A stretch of DNA of 64,000 nucleotides from Seison nebaliae (taxonomy: Eukaryota > Rotifera > Pararotatoria > Seisonacea > Seisonidae). Position 1 is the stretch's first letter. Each line of letters starts with the position of its first letter. The notes below the pieces were generated by a model. The model was not told where the DNA came from. It saw nothing but the letters and a program-made list of their open reading frames with translations, and made no database searches. The stretch lies in contig JALJEE010002697.1 in assembly GCA_023231475.1 (NCBI GenBank), positions 1 to 64,000 on the forward strand, in the 5' to 3' direction. The translations under genes and the position numbers were made by a program. This document shows, in pieces, positions 46,048-58,156 of the stretch.

Positions 46048-49000
46048 GATTCAATTTTTTCAAATATTTATTCTTTTCTTCTTCTTAACGAAATTCAGTT
46101 CAACTGATTCTCAACTTTTCTTAACAATGAGATAAATCGATATTCGTCTCGTTCGTTCAAATCGATATGCTTTCGTCCATTCACATTCAATTCACATCTT
46201 TCCTTTAGGAAAGAAACGAATTTTTCATTCTTTCAATTTCTCTATTATTTTCTTTTTCTTCTACTACTCCCGATCGTTTTTTTGTAATTTGTCTCGATCA
46301 CTGTAATTTCTTATCGTACAAATTATTACATTTACAAACACATCACCTCAATCGTTCGGTGTTTTCTCTAAATTGCAGAAAAGAAAGAAAATTATTGACA
46401 AAACTTTTTCAACAAATTTCCCCTTTCATTCATCAACTCTCAAATCTCTCAATGCCCACTACACATTCGATCTTCGATCTAGGTGTGTGTATGTATGTAT
46501 GTCCGTTTTTATTTTACTAATCAATCTCTATTCGTACAGAAAAAAAACAAAACGAATTAGTCATCAATTATAATGGAAAAGGAGATCTGCATCTCACATT
46601 GTCATGTTCCTCTTCATTCTCGCCTTCCGTCCCGTAAAAAGAAAACTAATTTTTTTCTTGAAGATCACACAAGAGTATGTAGTAGAATTATTACATGAGA
46701 GTACATGATCGTATACTTCACTTATAAGAATATTATTATTATGAGGAGAATTATTGAAAATGAATATAATTCAATTCAAAAAAAAAATTATTAACAAACA
46801 TCATTCTGATGCACAAAAGACACAGCGCTCTATCTGTATGTACACGAGATGGCTTATACACCAAACACACATATCGTTTCACTCATACACATATGTGATG
46901 AAGGGCGATGATGGTCAAGAAATAATATTATTTATTCTTTATAATTTTTGAAAAGAAGAAATGTTGAATGAGAAAATTCACGACTCCCCCCTACACTCTA
47001 CCGTTGAGAGAAGGGAATAAACAAAGAGAAATTTATAATGTGTATATACACACACAATTACACACACATCTATACACACATAGCACATACATACCTACCA
47101 TCCAACTATATACGTACATATGGATTAGGTCAATGAAATACGTTGATTCAATTGGGAAGATTCGAAAGCAATACTCCCATGTACATGTGTACAACTGTTG
47201 GAATGTGTCGTTCTCTTCCACCTCTCCAATCCCCATTCATTTCATATTTATTCTTTACATAATATTGTTCAATCAACAATTGATTAATTGGACATCCACT
47301 ATGGGAGTCAACTCGAATATGAGAACAACAGATAAATGATTAGAAAGCATTTGTTATGTTATTTCCAGACTAAGAACGACTGAGCTTCTCCCAATTTTCG
47401 TCTTGTTCGATATTCGACCTCTCTCAATCGAAAGTAAAGGAAAAAGAAGAATGAAGCAAAGTGATATTCACGTATAACAATTTTATAAAAAAAATCGTTA
47501 AAATACATACCGTCAATACAGTACCTAAAGAAAACATATACATATATTTGATTCAAGAAAGTAGGGACATATGTTCATATTTAGGCACGTACATAAACTC
47601 AATTATTTTTTGAAGGAGTGTGAAGAAGGATAGAACTGCATATATATTGTGTGCGTGCTTCTTTCTGTCTGTATGTGTGGACAAATATGTAGAGAGCTAC
47701 TTTCCTTTAATTATTACCGCTCATACGTGTCCCTATCAATTTGGTTGTATATAAATTTATTCTCTTTCCATCATAGAAAAATTTAATTTTTTTTCCATTT
47801 ACCAAAATTTTTTTCGATATGAATAAAATAGAATGTGATTGTCCATTCTAGTAATATTTTGGATGTCTCCATTCCACTCCTTACATGTTTCTCGATGTCA
47901 ATTCACCACAACCACCAATAAAGTTTCAAGTGTTGACTTCTCATACGATTCCTCACAAAAATTTCATTATATCATCTAATAATCAAATAACATTTCTTCA
48001 TATGAGAATAATATTCTTCATTCTCTTCAGTTTCAAATCACGATTATTAAGTAGCATCAATGTTTTTGCGGAACATTTCAGAATTTATTGTCTTTCCTGA
48101 AGTGAAATTTGGGCAATGTTTTCACCGTTCCTATTGTTTGAGTGGATCATTCTATTCATGATGACAGGTGCTTGTAGTAGAAGATCTCCAGTCGAATAAT
48201 TTATGTAGAGGAAATTAAGAATGGGTCTTTTCCATGTCGATCATAGAAATTAATGAAAAAGAGAGAATTTTTATTCCAGTGTCGTTAAAACATTTTATTA
48301 TACCTCTTACTTATTTAGGCTTATATGTGACCGACTAGATTAATCGTTGGAAAATGAAACATATCATCGTCAAACGACTAGTCTCGTTTCTCTCGAAAAG
48401 AAATTAACTAAATGTTGTATTTAATCCTATTGAAATTTTATATTATTCTTATCTTATTCGAATTATGTAATAAAATCTATTTATTGTGAATTCCTAAGGA
48501 ATTCTCCTCTCAAATTCTATTGACCATAATTTCATAACAGAAATGTCCATATTTAACGATATTCTGCTATTATGAAAAAAGACGACTAGTACATCATTCC
48601 AATCATTCTACTCCATTTTACATTTGAGTGAATTTGTTCTATAGAAAATAATATCGATTTATATATGGAGAACCAAAGAGAAACACCTAACTAGAATGTT
48701 AACTAAAAATAATCCCATCCATCTCTTTAGTTAAGTAGTTATTGAACAAGGAAGTTGCCCGATAGCGAATTCAACAGTCCATCGAAAAAACATATAAATT
48801 AGATATTTTCCCCAGATATATACATTTTTTTTAGATCAGAATGGAATAGAAGTTGGTAGCGATGAATAACCAGTACATATGGAGAAATAATTAGAGACAA
48901 GTATTTTATTAATTTGATAATTTATTAGTAGTAAAGTAAATTAGTAAAAAAGAATGGATTAGAGAAAAGAAATATTACTTTTATCCACTGCGCTCAATGA

Positions 49001-50649
49001 AATTCCATACAACTACTACAAATTGTGTTAAATACACATTTACACAAGCAACAACAAGTTCGGTATTGGACGATTTAAACTCTAAACGATTTAGGCAAGA
49101 AACAAATAAAAATTTTTTCATTTTCTTCTCCCACCGTACACTCATATATAATTGTAACGAGAAGGATTTATCCATCTCAACAATTATAGAGCATAACTTC
49201 CTCACAAAATAAGTGGCATAAAATCATGCGCTTTCTCTTCTATATAATTTATTTCAATCAGCACAAAAATTTAAATGAAAAATTCAATTCATTCTAAAAA
49301 CGAAAGACATTTGTTGTGATTCATTGCACTTTAAATTAAATTTCAATATAAATCGGGAGACAATTAATAAAATTAAATTTTTTTTCGAATATGATGAAAT
49401 TATTCAAATAATAATTATTATCATAAAATAAATCTGTGAAACGAAAAAAAAAATTTGGTAATTTTGAAATTCAAATATTTAATATATGATTATTAATTGA
49501 ATTAAAATTTTCTAATTCAGAGAAATTGGAGAAAGACTAAAAATTTGAAAATAAAAAATTTGTGAAAAAATTTTAAACTTGCTAAAATTTTTTCAATTTA
49601 ATATTTATTTGTTTCCTCAATCGATATGAGATAGGAATACTAATATATTATGTAATAAAATTTTATTGTGCGTACAAGACAACTTGTACAACTACTTTCC
49701 GAACACATGTAGAAGAAAGGGGAAATTTATTTAAATTTTTGTGCTGAGCAGATATGTACATCAAATGGAACGAATGCTTACGTATTGTATTGACTTCTTG
49801 GAATGATATATAGAGAATTATTATTAATTTGTTATTAGGAGAATTATAAAATGTTCGTTTATTTTCCATTAATTCTTATTACATCACAAAAAGTATAATA
49901 TTTTATTCGATTTATTCCTTCTGTTCCCTCAACAACAGAAGGAGGCGAAGGAGAATATATGCTCTGAAGAAGGAGAAACGTAGAAAAAGGTGTAGCAAAC
50001 GAATCAGGATGTATACATATCATTCAATGTTCATTGATAATATAAGCCAATTTTCCTTGCCAAAAGAATCCTATACCTAAAGTATATTATATGTTAGATG
50101 AATTGTCGTATTTATAAAGAGTATTTTAAATTTTTATTTCGTCTAATTTATTAATAAAATTATGGATTGGAATTAGTGGATATATGGTGGTGGTCCATTC
50201 CATCAATGTATATCATTCCCATCCATTATCATTGACAATGTTCGTTAAATTTGTAGAAGATATAAAAATTAATATCCATGGCCATATAACAACATGGAAT
50301 GAAATCCATGTTAGAAAATAATGTTCTTGAAAAAAGAATTGTCATATAAATATTTATTTTATGAGTCATTCTCTTCCTCGTCTTGTCATCAACAATTTCT
50401 CCGAACTTTTTAGTCTTTTCACTTTGATCAAGTACTGGAACAACAGTTGTATTGTATTGGAAATTTCTCTTCCCAATTCCCTAGAGAACAATGTCTCATG
50501 ATCTCAAATTGATAAATAAAATTTAAAAGATTCGACATAAAATAATTCCACAAAATTTTTATAAACCAACCACTTTTTCATCTATCTACATTATCCCATT
50601 TATTTATAAATAAATAAGAAAGAGAAATATTTGGTGAAAATATAGAATA
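46048..50649. other. Intergenic, divergent kismet / Rab39 upstream region
   Basis: 4.6 kb between divergent starts. It contains CA-rich and TA-rich simple sequence near 47040-47120 and many short frames without domain signal. Both promoters must lie here; none can be pinned down. One region, 48981-49212, is open on both strands, which is most simply chance. Confidence 0.55.
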
Positions 50650-51415
50650 ATGGCAGCAACAGCAGGATTTGATGGTTTGGCTGGTTCGGCCAATCCGATG
50701 TTCGAATATCAATTTCGAATGATATTAATCGGTGATTCGACTGTTGGTAAATCGTCATTGTTACGAAATTTCTGTGAAGGAGTTTCAGCAGAAGGCGAAG
50801 CTGATCCAACTGTCGGAGTAGATTTTTATACGAAACTCATCGAAATTCGACCAAATGTTCGAATCAAACTCCAACTTTGGGATACGGCAGGTCAAGAAAG
50901 ATTTAGGTTTATTTCTATTTTTCATTCTTTATTTTTCAAAATTTTTATTTATTTGTAGAAGTATAACTCGTGCATACTATCGTAATAGTGTTGGTGCATT
51001 ACTTCTATATGATATCGCCCAATTCAGAACATTCGATCATATAACCGATTGGTTGATGGAAGCACGCTCCCAAATTGATATGGAGAGAGCAGTCTTCTTA
51101 TTAGTTGGCTGTAAGAAGGATTTGGAAGGGAAACGAGAAGTGGAAACGATAATAGGTGAAGAATTCTCGAAAATCAACGATATGGATTTCATTGAGACAT
51201 CAGCGAAAACAGGAGAGAATGTAGAACAGGCATTCTTCTCCATTGCTGAGAAGATTTATGATTTGATTCAAACAGACAAATTGAAGATAGAGGAAGGATG
51301 GGATGGAGTGAAACGAGGATATTTTATGCCTACCAATGAACTATCGAATGATAATTTTAATGGTGAAAGCGAATTTTCGGCAGATCCTGATCATAATTCA
51401 TCTTGCTGCTCTTAA
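50650..51415 (+). CDS. Rab39: Rab39-family small GTPase, two exons
   Basis: Exons 50650-50906 and 50959-51415; 237 residues. Membrane-traffic GTPase of the endolysosomal and autophagy system. P-loop GDSTVGKSSL, switch I with PTVGVDF, WDTAGQERFR followed by SITRAYYRNSVGALLLYDI (the junction of the exons), G4 as LLVGCKKDLE, and G5 ETSAKTGENV. The RSITRAYYRNSVG block and the atypical G4, with no Asn before K-x-D, point to Rab39; vertebrate Rab39 has His-Lys-Cys-Asp there, here Cys-Lys-Lys-Asp. The C-terminal CCS provides prenylation cysteines. The 52-nt intron has donor GTTTAT, fixed by the reading frame. A polyadenylation signal is at 51656-51661. Confidence 0.95.
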
Positions 51416-52004
51416 TCATTTTTGAAATTTTTTTCGGTTGTTTATTATATTTCAATTTGATTCTCTTTCCATCATCATCAACTTCATCATATTTTAATTT
51501 TCAATATCTCCTTTTTGATCTATTGTAAAGAAAGAATCATTAACAATAATTCTCCTCGTATCACAACAACAATAACAACAAGAACAATAACAACAACAAC
51601 AACAACTTATATTACATCCATATTCATTCTATTGATAATTGTTTTTTTTTTTCTAAATAAATTTTCCTGAAATATCTGATTAATTTGTTATTTGAAAGAA
51701 AAATTTGAAAAGTTAAAAAATTTCGAATTATCTTCATAATTCATTTCGTTTCGTCAAAACAATTTTTAGAGTTTTTTTCTCAAAAATAAATGAGGAGTAA
51801 TAAATTTCCTTATAATGAATTTCTGAATGATTTTGTAGAATAAAAGGAAAGTGAGAATAGACTGAAATAGCTGCTGTTGTATAATCGTAGTAGTCATATT
51901 TGTGGTAGGAATTCATTTCATTTTACTTTGTCTTTTTCGACTACCTTTGTTTTTGTTTTGGTTAATTGTCGTTGTCCCTCACAGAAACCGAACTGTTTCG
52001 TCTC
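51416..52004. other. Rab39 3' region and BAF-like upstream region
   Basis: 589 bp. Contains a CAA-rich simple sequence at about 51563-51606 in the Rab39 3' UTR and AATAAA at 51656-51661. The downstream part should hold the promoter of the BAF-like gene. Confidence 0.6.
51656..51661 (+). terminator. AATAAA polyadenylation signal of Rab39
   Basis: AATAAA about 240 bp after the stop, after a T-run and the CAA-rich tract. Confidence 0.5.
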
Positions 52005-52541
52005 ATGAGTAAGAAGAATAGAAGTAGAGATCATTCGAGACGACCACCTTGTTGTTCATGCTGTCATGATGAATATAAAGAGTTGTCCTTCTTTTCCCAT
52101 TTTAATCTCTTTCTATAATCTAATTGATATGAATAAAGGAAAAGGAAAACATTGCGACGGGAAGGAGCATGTACATGCTGTGGACGGACATCAAGAGATT
52201 TGGAGAAGTTCGTCGGAGAGAAGTTCTCTTTGAAGATCAATTTAAGAAAGTTGAATGATCTTCCCGGATTAAATGGTGAGTCACTTAGATTATTAGATAA
52301 ATTCGGATATGGATCAAGTAAAAAATTATTTGGTGTTTATTTGCTGATGAGGGAGAGGAGAGAAGTTTTCATGAGATGGCTTCGAATTGTGACCGGTAAG
52401 AAGATGAGTGATAGCGAATGCTCATTATTGATCGGTTTCGTCCAAGCGTGGCTTATGAAAAACAGAATTATCGCCCGTCGATTTTCGGTGATCGACACAA
52501 AAACCGAACCACCTACTTCCCGATTGTGGACATGCTATTGA
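52005..52541 (+). CDS. BAF-like (BANF1 family) protein with Cys-rich N-terminus
   Basis: Exons 52005-52081 and 52139-52541 (intron 57 nt, GTTGTC...AAAG) give 159 residues in phase. From about residue 55 to 135 it follows barrier-to-autointegration factor: a GEK motif, LNDLPGLNGESLRLLDKFGY in place of the BAF helix-hairpin-helix, then the FGVYLLMRERREVFMRWL helix and FVQAWLMKN at the end, matching BAF's QFLVLKKDEDLFREWL and LREWCDAFL. BAF dimers bridge DNA and link chromatin to LEM-domain proteins at the nuclear envelope. Family BAF has about 89 residues. Here a basic, Cys-rich N-terminus is added (CCSCC, then CTCC), plus a 20-residue tail. The second exon alone has only a TTG start, so the first exon is needed. 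It ends 55 bp from the convergent SMG5 stop. The fold assignment is by eye; function may differ from canonical BAF. Confidence 0.72.
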
Positions 52542-52579
52542 ACATTAGATGAACATCAGTTCGATTTCTTTAAAGAAAA

Positions 52580-52585
52580 AATAAA
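52580..52585 (+). terminator. AATAAA polyadenylation signal of BAF-like gene
   Basis: AATAAA 38 bp after the stop codon. It falls between the two convergent stops, so the 3' UTRs of the BAF-like gene and SMG5 probably overlap. Confidence 0.55.
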
Positions 52586-52596
52586 ATTTTGAAAAA

Positions 52597-55500
52597 TTAT
52601 GAAAATGAACTTTCGTCTTGACATTTCTTCTCCAAACAATCCACCACTGTTTTCAACTTCTGGAAATTGGAAACATAATATTTCTGGGAATATTCGGACA
52701 TTCCTTCTCGAATACTCTTCTCATCCATTCCTGAGAGAATGATAACTGTGTCCTCACTCACATTTCCTTCATCTCTACGAGGAAGTTCTTTATCTGCTTT
52801 TAAAATTTTAATTTCATCAGATAATTGTATGAAAACATTCGACAACTCTTCTTTCTCCATCGATGTCGATGAGTCGTCGAATGATTCTCGAATTTCTTTT
52901 CCATAATTCATGATTTCGGTAAGGAACCATTCTTCATATTTCGACGAATTATTCTCGTTCATATTGTTTTTTAGACGAATGTTTTGCATTGAAATGAACG
53001 GAAGAAGTTTCGTCGTAAATTCATTGATGGGACTTTCACGAGAACAATGGAAAATGGGAAAGCTAAATCGTTTATATATTTCCTCTAACCAACTCGTTGC
53101 CAATTGAGTGTCTTAAAATAACAATTAATTTTATATTAATCAAACTAAATAAAACTTGCTCCAAATCGAGCATTCGTAAATGCATCATTCATCACCATAT
53201 GCTTATGGGAACGATTTGGATTCTTTATCATATCGATTCTCCTCACCACACTATAGGGAATGCATAAATGATATTTTTTCGTTCTCAACAATTTTATGAT
53301 TTTCGGAAGATGATAGATCAATGCCAAATGATCGACAACTAAATAGATCTTGAAAGAACGAGTGAGATTCTCCTGATGATGAGCATCTGATGATGTAGAT
53401 GATTTGGAATCATTATATTTCAAAAATTCGATTTCTCTCTGAAAAAATTGAAAAAAAATCGATAAATGAAAATTAAAAAAAAAATAAAACCAATTTCTCA
53501 TAAATTTGCATATTAAGAAATGTTCCATAATAATTATCTGGAAGTATATCATCATTCAAAACGAGATTCATATCAGCTGTTTTAGACACTGCCATTATTC
53601 CAGATAAGTTCACTTGTAATCGTTCACGAAGAGACTCTGAAATGATTTAATTAAGAAAACAGAAATAAAATCAGAAATACCTTTTGTTGGGAATTGAATA
53701 GGATAAGTGGCAGAATTAATGAGTATATTCGACCATTTGAAATATTTCAGGATTTTCGTATCTTTTAACGGTTTCTTATCGAATCGGAGAACGTAAATAA
53801 ATTTATAAATGTAATGTGAATGTTGAATGAAATGGTTGAAGAATGACGATCCGATAATTTTCGTTTTCGACGTCAATATCCATTCCGTTAAGATGATGAG
53901 GATCTGTATCCATTCTAGAAATGTTTCATCATTATCTCCAAATGAAAAGAACAATTCTTGATTAGCATTTTCCGATCGTTCTTTGCTGAACAATGTTTCC
54001 CATGATTTTATGAAACTTTTATTATCTTTCCGTTTGTAATCGTTGAATGATTCGTCAAGGAAATCATTCATCGAATGAGAGAAATATTCCTCCATTCTTT
54101 TTATTTTCACATATTGCTCAATCGATAACCGATAGTCGTTTAACTGATGATTGTCAGATCTGAAAAAATTGTCCATTGGCATATCGATTCCATTCTCTCC
54201 TACTCGAAATTTATTTTTCTTTAAATATTTTAATGCTTCGATATAATTGGGAGAATGGAAGTAATATTCCAAATCCTCGAACGGAATAGTTATATCTTCT
54301 TCAATTAACAATCGATTTACGTCATTCTCCTTATCAGAATTATTTTTCTGATGATTTGATCTTCCTAAACGATCTTCTATAACCTGCACGTTATCATTCG
54401 TTGAATATTCATCATTTTCTTCTTCTTCTATTGTTATCCGATCTTCATCTTTATCCTCATAAATTTCTATTTCGTCAGTTTCATTATCAGATTGCTCCAC
54501 TTCTTTTTCTTCTTCTACTTCTTTATTACATTCTTCGCATTCCAGAGAAGCATATTGTGGATTATACTTATAATAATCTTTCATATATAGTTTAGCATAA
54601 TGTTGGAAGAGTTCATCGAAATTGTCAGGTATCTTCTTCACAAATCTCTTCGTTACATAACAATTGAATTGATTAACAATGACACAATAGATGTAAATGA
54701 TTGTTTCATGTAAACGGTTAATATTCCGTCTTAACGATGTCTTGATCTTCTTCTGACATAATTCTATGGCATAAATTACCATTCCGATCGATTGGAGGAT
54801 AGTTGTTCGATCATATGCATCACTCTTATCACTATAGCAATTGTCGAAGGTTCGTGAGAATTCACGAATTGCCATATAAATTGAATCGTTCAAATTATTC
54901 ACTTCGATTGGATCCAAGGAACTGATGAATTGATCGAAGAACATCGATTTGAATTGAGAGAAGATGATAGCCTCCGCTTCATATGGAACATTTTTCTTTT
55001 CATTCAATTTCTGCATTATTTTTCCTGCATTTTCCATTTGTCGTTCTTTCAATTTAACAACTTTCGCTTTCGCTTTCTCTCTATCTTCATCTTCCACCAA
55101 CAAATACCCCATTAAATGACCAAATGCGATTTCTAATGGTGTATATTTTATGGTGGGATTCTTATCTTCCAACTTCGTAATAAAGGAAACAATCATATAT
55201 TTCAGGTTTTCAAAAATTCCCCGTTCCACCTGATCCAACCGTCTCACTCCAACATTGAGACTGTACAGACAATAGAAGATAGCTTGTGATTCATTCTGAT
55301 TTCTGAGAAACATGGTCGCTAATAAATGTAGAGGGAAACTATTATATGGATCGATTTCCATTATTCTCATATAATATTTACTCGCTATCATTTGATATCT
55401 ATTGATGACCGATTCCTTGTAGGGATTATCCATACAATTAACTAAATCGATCCGATATCGATAAATGTCTCCCAAATTATTATTGAGTAACATCAATAAT

Positions 55501-55815
55501 TTCTGATGATTTACATATTCTTGACTTCGTGTATCGATGGAAAAAGAACCAAAATCAACCAATTGAAGAAATTTATAATATTCTGAGATAATATTCTCAT
55601 AATGAATTTCAAATCCATTTGCCATTAGAGCTCTCTTCTTCTCCTAAGAGAATATTAATAATGAAAATTAAATTAGAAAAAATTAAAACTGATCTCATTT
55701 CACGAAACAGAGTGATATTAGCGTGAATTGTTTTTTTGAAATATTGTGATAGAACTAATACGACATCAGGAATTAGTTTTGGCATGCTGGGCAAATATTG
55801 CAAGATTAAAGACAT
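52597..55815 (-). CDS. SMG5: SMG5, nonsense-mediated decay factor, five exons
   Basis: Exons on the minus strand: 55815-55690, 55643-53681, 53636-53491, 53438-53156, 53111-52597; 1010 residues, all phases close. SMG5 binds phosphorylated UPF1 with SMG7 and promotes mRNA decay and PP2A recruitment. The N-terminal third is helical, 14-3-3/TPR-like (LGDIYRYRIDLVN, YYMRIMEIDPYNSFPLHLLA, SQAIFYCLYSLNVG). An acidic linker lies near residues 405-455. The C-terminal PIN domain (about 770-1000) starts IYLVVDHLALIYHLPKIIKL and continues IPYSVVRRIDMI, SWLEEIYKRF and VIILSGMDEK, matching SMG5 and not SMG6; as in SMG5, the acidic nuclease residues are mostly absent. Introns are 44-52 nt. Upstream sequence on this strand stops in frame before the first ATG; another 5' exon is possible, since the human protein has about 100 more N-terminal residues. 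Confidence 0.88.
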
Positions 55816-57339
55816 TATTGAAAAAAATCTTTAGAGGAAGAATAGGAGAATTTGAGAAAAGATTGAAAAATAACTGTTCTCGTTTATTGATGGTTTTGAA
55901 ACGTCCAGCAGCCTTCTCTTCATCGAAATCATAAAGGAACGAAAATTTAAGATCATCTTTCCTTGAACAAATGAACGTTATTATTGTAGAACTAAATTAA
56001 AATTAACTTCAGAGTTTCCAATATCGCTCTGAATTGTTCCAAACATCTCATAGACGACATTGTACTGTCAAAACGAATGAATAAATTATTCTTATCAACC
56101 CAAGAAATGTTAGTTAAAAATAATGTTTCTCTACTCTTAGGCTAAGTTTTTGCATCCAAACATATTGGACAAGTACATTGTTTCAACAAAAGGACAAGCG
56201 TTCATGCTTTATTTCTAGATTTCCCAACATTTCCCATCGACGCAATCAGGAAAAACAGATAGAAAATACTATCATGATTGATTTTGGCTTCTGTTAGTTT
56301 CCATTTTACATCATGTCATTAAAATAAACATGTCTTTCTATATTCCGAAATTTCCGAAAGCTGTTAGCATAGAGCATGTTTTAGAGTTCTAATTAGTATT
56401 CAACTAAAATTAAAAATTGCAATAAAAAAAATTAAAAAATAATGTAATTATTCAGCATTTTTTAAAAGTAACCTTCTGAATTTCCGTCCGAATCTTACTG
56501 ATCACAGTGAGATGAAAAGGTTAATGGTGACGGATAATAATAAGATTAGTTTTTTCTTCTCACTAACACACAAGCATTATAAAATGGTTAAATAATATAC
56601 AATAATAAATAATTACATATAATGTATATGAAATATTGAACTTCTTTGCTTGTATACAAATTTGTATCTCTCGTAAAATAAATTTGTGATATTGACAAAT
56701 AATGAAAAAAAATCGAAGTTTAAAAAATTATACAATAAGCATCACTTTTCATATACAATAAAAAGATAAAGTAATTGGACACTTTAGGGATTTTATAAAA
56801 TAGATCATAACTTCTGTCTAATTAGGTATTTCTTAAACAGGTGTATAATATACACTGTATATTATAGGTATTAGGTATTAGGTATTAGGTATATAAAATA
56901 GCCCAATTCAACCTCTTCAAGATAGTGAAAAAAATTTTGAAAAAAATTAAATGTTTAATCTCTTAACAGGGCATTTTCGATAAGAGCTCAGTTCTCTCTC
57001 TGCAGAATGTTTGGAAATTATAATTTAAGGACCATATTATCGCCTCCTCATCTCTTCGATCACTCATTTTCGATTGTTTCATTCTTCACGATTCGCAACC
57101 AGTATTTCTATCCGATCACGCTCCCTTGACGTTCTCCATATCCCTCATCATTCGCAAGCCGGTAAGTCAAAAAAATGCTCCTCCAACTCCTACAAAGAGT
57201 GTCGACCGAAGTTACTGCACATCATCATTACTTCTCATCAACATCACAATCCACTCACATCAGTCACATCCACGATCTCTCCCACTGTTTCACACCTTCC
57301 TTTCGTTACAGATGGAATCCTCGATATTGTCCAGCCGTT
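55816..57339. other. Intergenic, no gene recognised
   Basis: AT-rich DNA upstream of SMG5. It has a TAGGTAT tandem repeat at 56865-56892 and, just before it, an inverted repeat. From about 57000 the sequence becomes richer in C and in CG pairs and may already belong to the decayed retroelement. Confidence 0.55.
56844..56892. repeat. Inverted repeat plus (TAGGTAT)4 tandem
   Basis: Arms TATAATATA and TATATTATA with a 5-nt loop, followed directly by about four TAGGTAT units. Confidence 0.8.
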
Positions 57340-58020
57340 CCCTAACAACATCCCATAGCTAGAAATATCCGCAGCGCTAATTCGTGCGAAGAAGATCTTT
57401 CGTCACGGTGTCTAACGTCCCCGCCGGATGAAATCAGCGAAATCTCTTCTCTCATTTATGAAGCAGTCGTCGTCTTCGTCCCGCTAGATTGAACACCTTT
57501 TCTCAAGATCATCCTTCCTTATCTCAATTCTCGTCACATTTCCGCGCATCGATGGAAATCCACTCCAACTACCCATGTAAGAGTTCATATATTGAGACAT
57601 CCATTGGCTCAAGTATCACTCATATTAATCATATTCAACTCAAATTCCCAATTGCGTGAGAAGTCCAGATATGCTCATAATTCGAAATATCTCCAATGCA
57701 ATCAACTCCACCGGAATCAACAAAGCGCATGGCATCGAAGGGATCTGTCCGAACCTCGTGCAATGCAATGAAGATCTGCTATCGTCAATTCTTCTCGAAA
57801 TTGTTAATCAGGCTTTCATAACTGCAGTTATGGTTCCATGCAGTTAACAAACCATGGTGTGTTTCCCACGAATTGGTTCCACTTTATAGCAATTTCTCAA
57901 TTGAAGAAACCATCCAATGAACCAAATGATTTGAATTCGTATCGTCCTATCTGCATTAGTTCTTTCATGCTTCGAATCATCGAACGGATGGTATTAGACG
58001 AGCTTATTTTCCTCTAGACA
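57340..58020 (+). mobile_element. Decayed non-LTR retrotransposon, reverse-transcriptase fragment
   Basis: Two frames carry the N-terminal half of a LINE reverse transcriptase. One, around 57656-57840, contains INKAHGIEGICPNLVQ, like the NKAPGPDGIPNE motif. The other, 57856-58017, reads GVFPTNWFHFIAISQLKKP, then NSYRPICISSFMLRIIERMV, the classical pre-finger region. A frame change and stops separate them, and the catalytic YxDD region is missing, so this is a dead 5'-truncated or internally deleted copy. GC and CG content are clearly higher than in neighbouring DNA. The fragment begins somewhere between 57000 and 57400; only the RT part is certain. Confidence 0.8.
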
Positions 58021-58134
58021 TCTATTCGCATATAGAGCAACAAAATCAATTGTACTCAATTTCCGACTGCATTAGTCTATGCAGTCTTTTTAACTAGTTT
58101 TTTGTTTAAACTTTTTTCCTCCTAAAGTTTTTAT

Positions 58135-58156
58135 AAGTTTTTATTAATAAAAACTT
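58135..58156. repeat. Perfect 22-bp palindrome
   Basis: Half-site AAGTTTTTATT followed directly by its reverse complement. More AAGTTTT and AAACTTTT copies lie within 40 bp on both sides. Confidence 0.9.

Noticed and set aside
48981-49212. Region open on both strands
   Set aside because: No domain, no promoter or splice signal, and similar frames are common in AT-rich DNA by chance.
50855-50958. Second start for the Rab39 C-terminal half
   Set aside because: The open stretch upstream of 50959 is in a different frame of exon 1 plus the intron.
53145-53555. Independent small gene with a hydrophobic N-terminus
   Set aside because: The hydrophobic part is intron read-through; the rest is SMG5 exon 4.
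55746-55934. Plus-strand frame with a helical, basic sequence
   Set aside because: Starts at GTG, not ATG, and overlaps SMG5 exon 1 on the other strand, where splice sites and phase fit. Probably an antisense shadow.
57074-57358. Ser/His/Thr-rich plus-strand frames upstream of the RT fragment
   Set aside because: Two overlapping frames are open because of C-rich DNA; neither shows an endonuclease or gag motif, so the element's 5' limit is left open.
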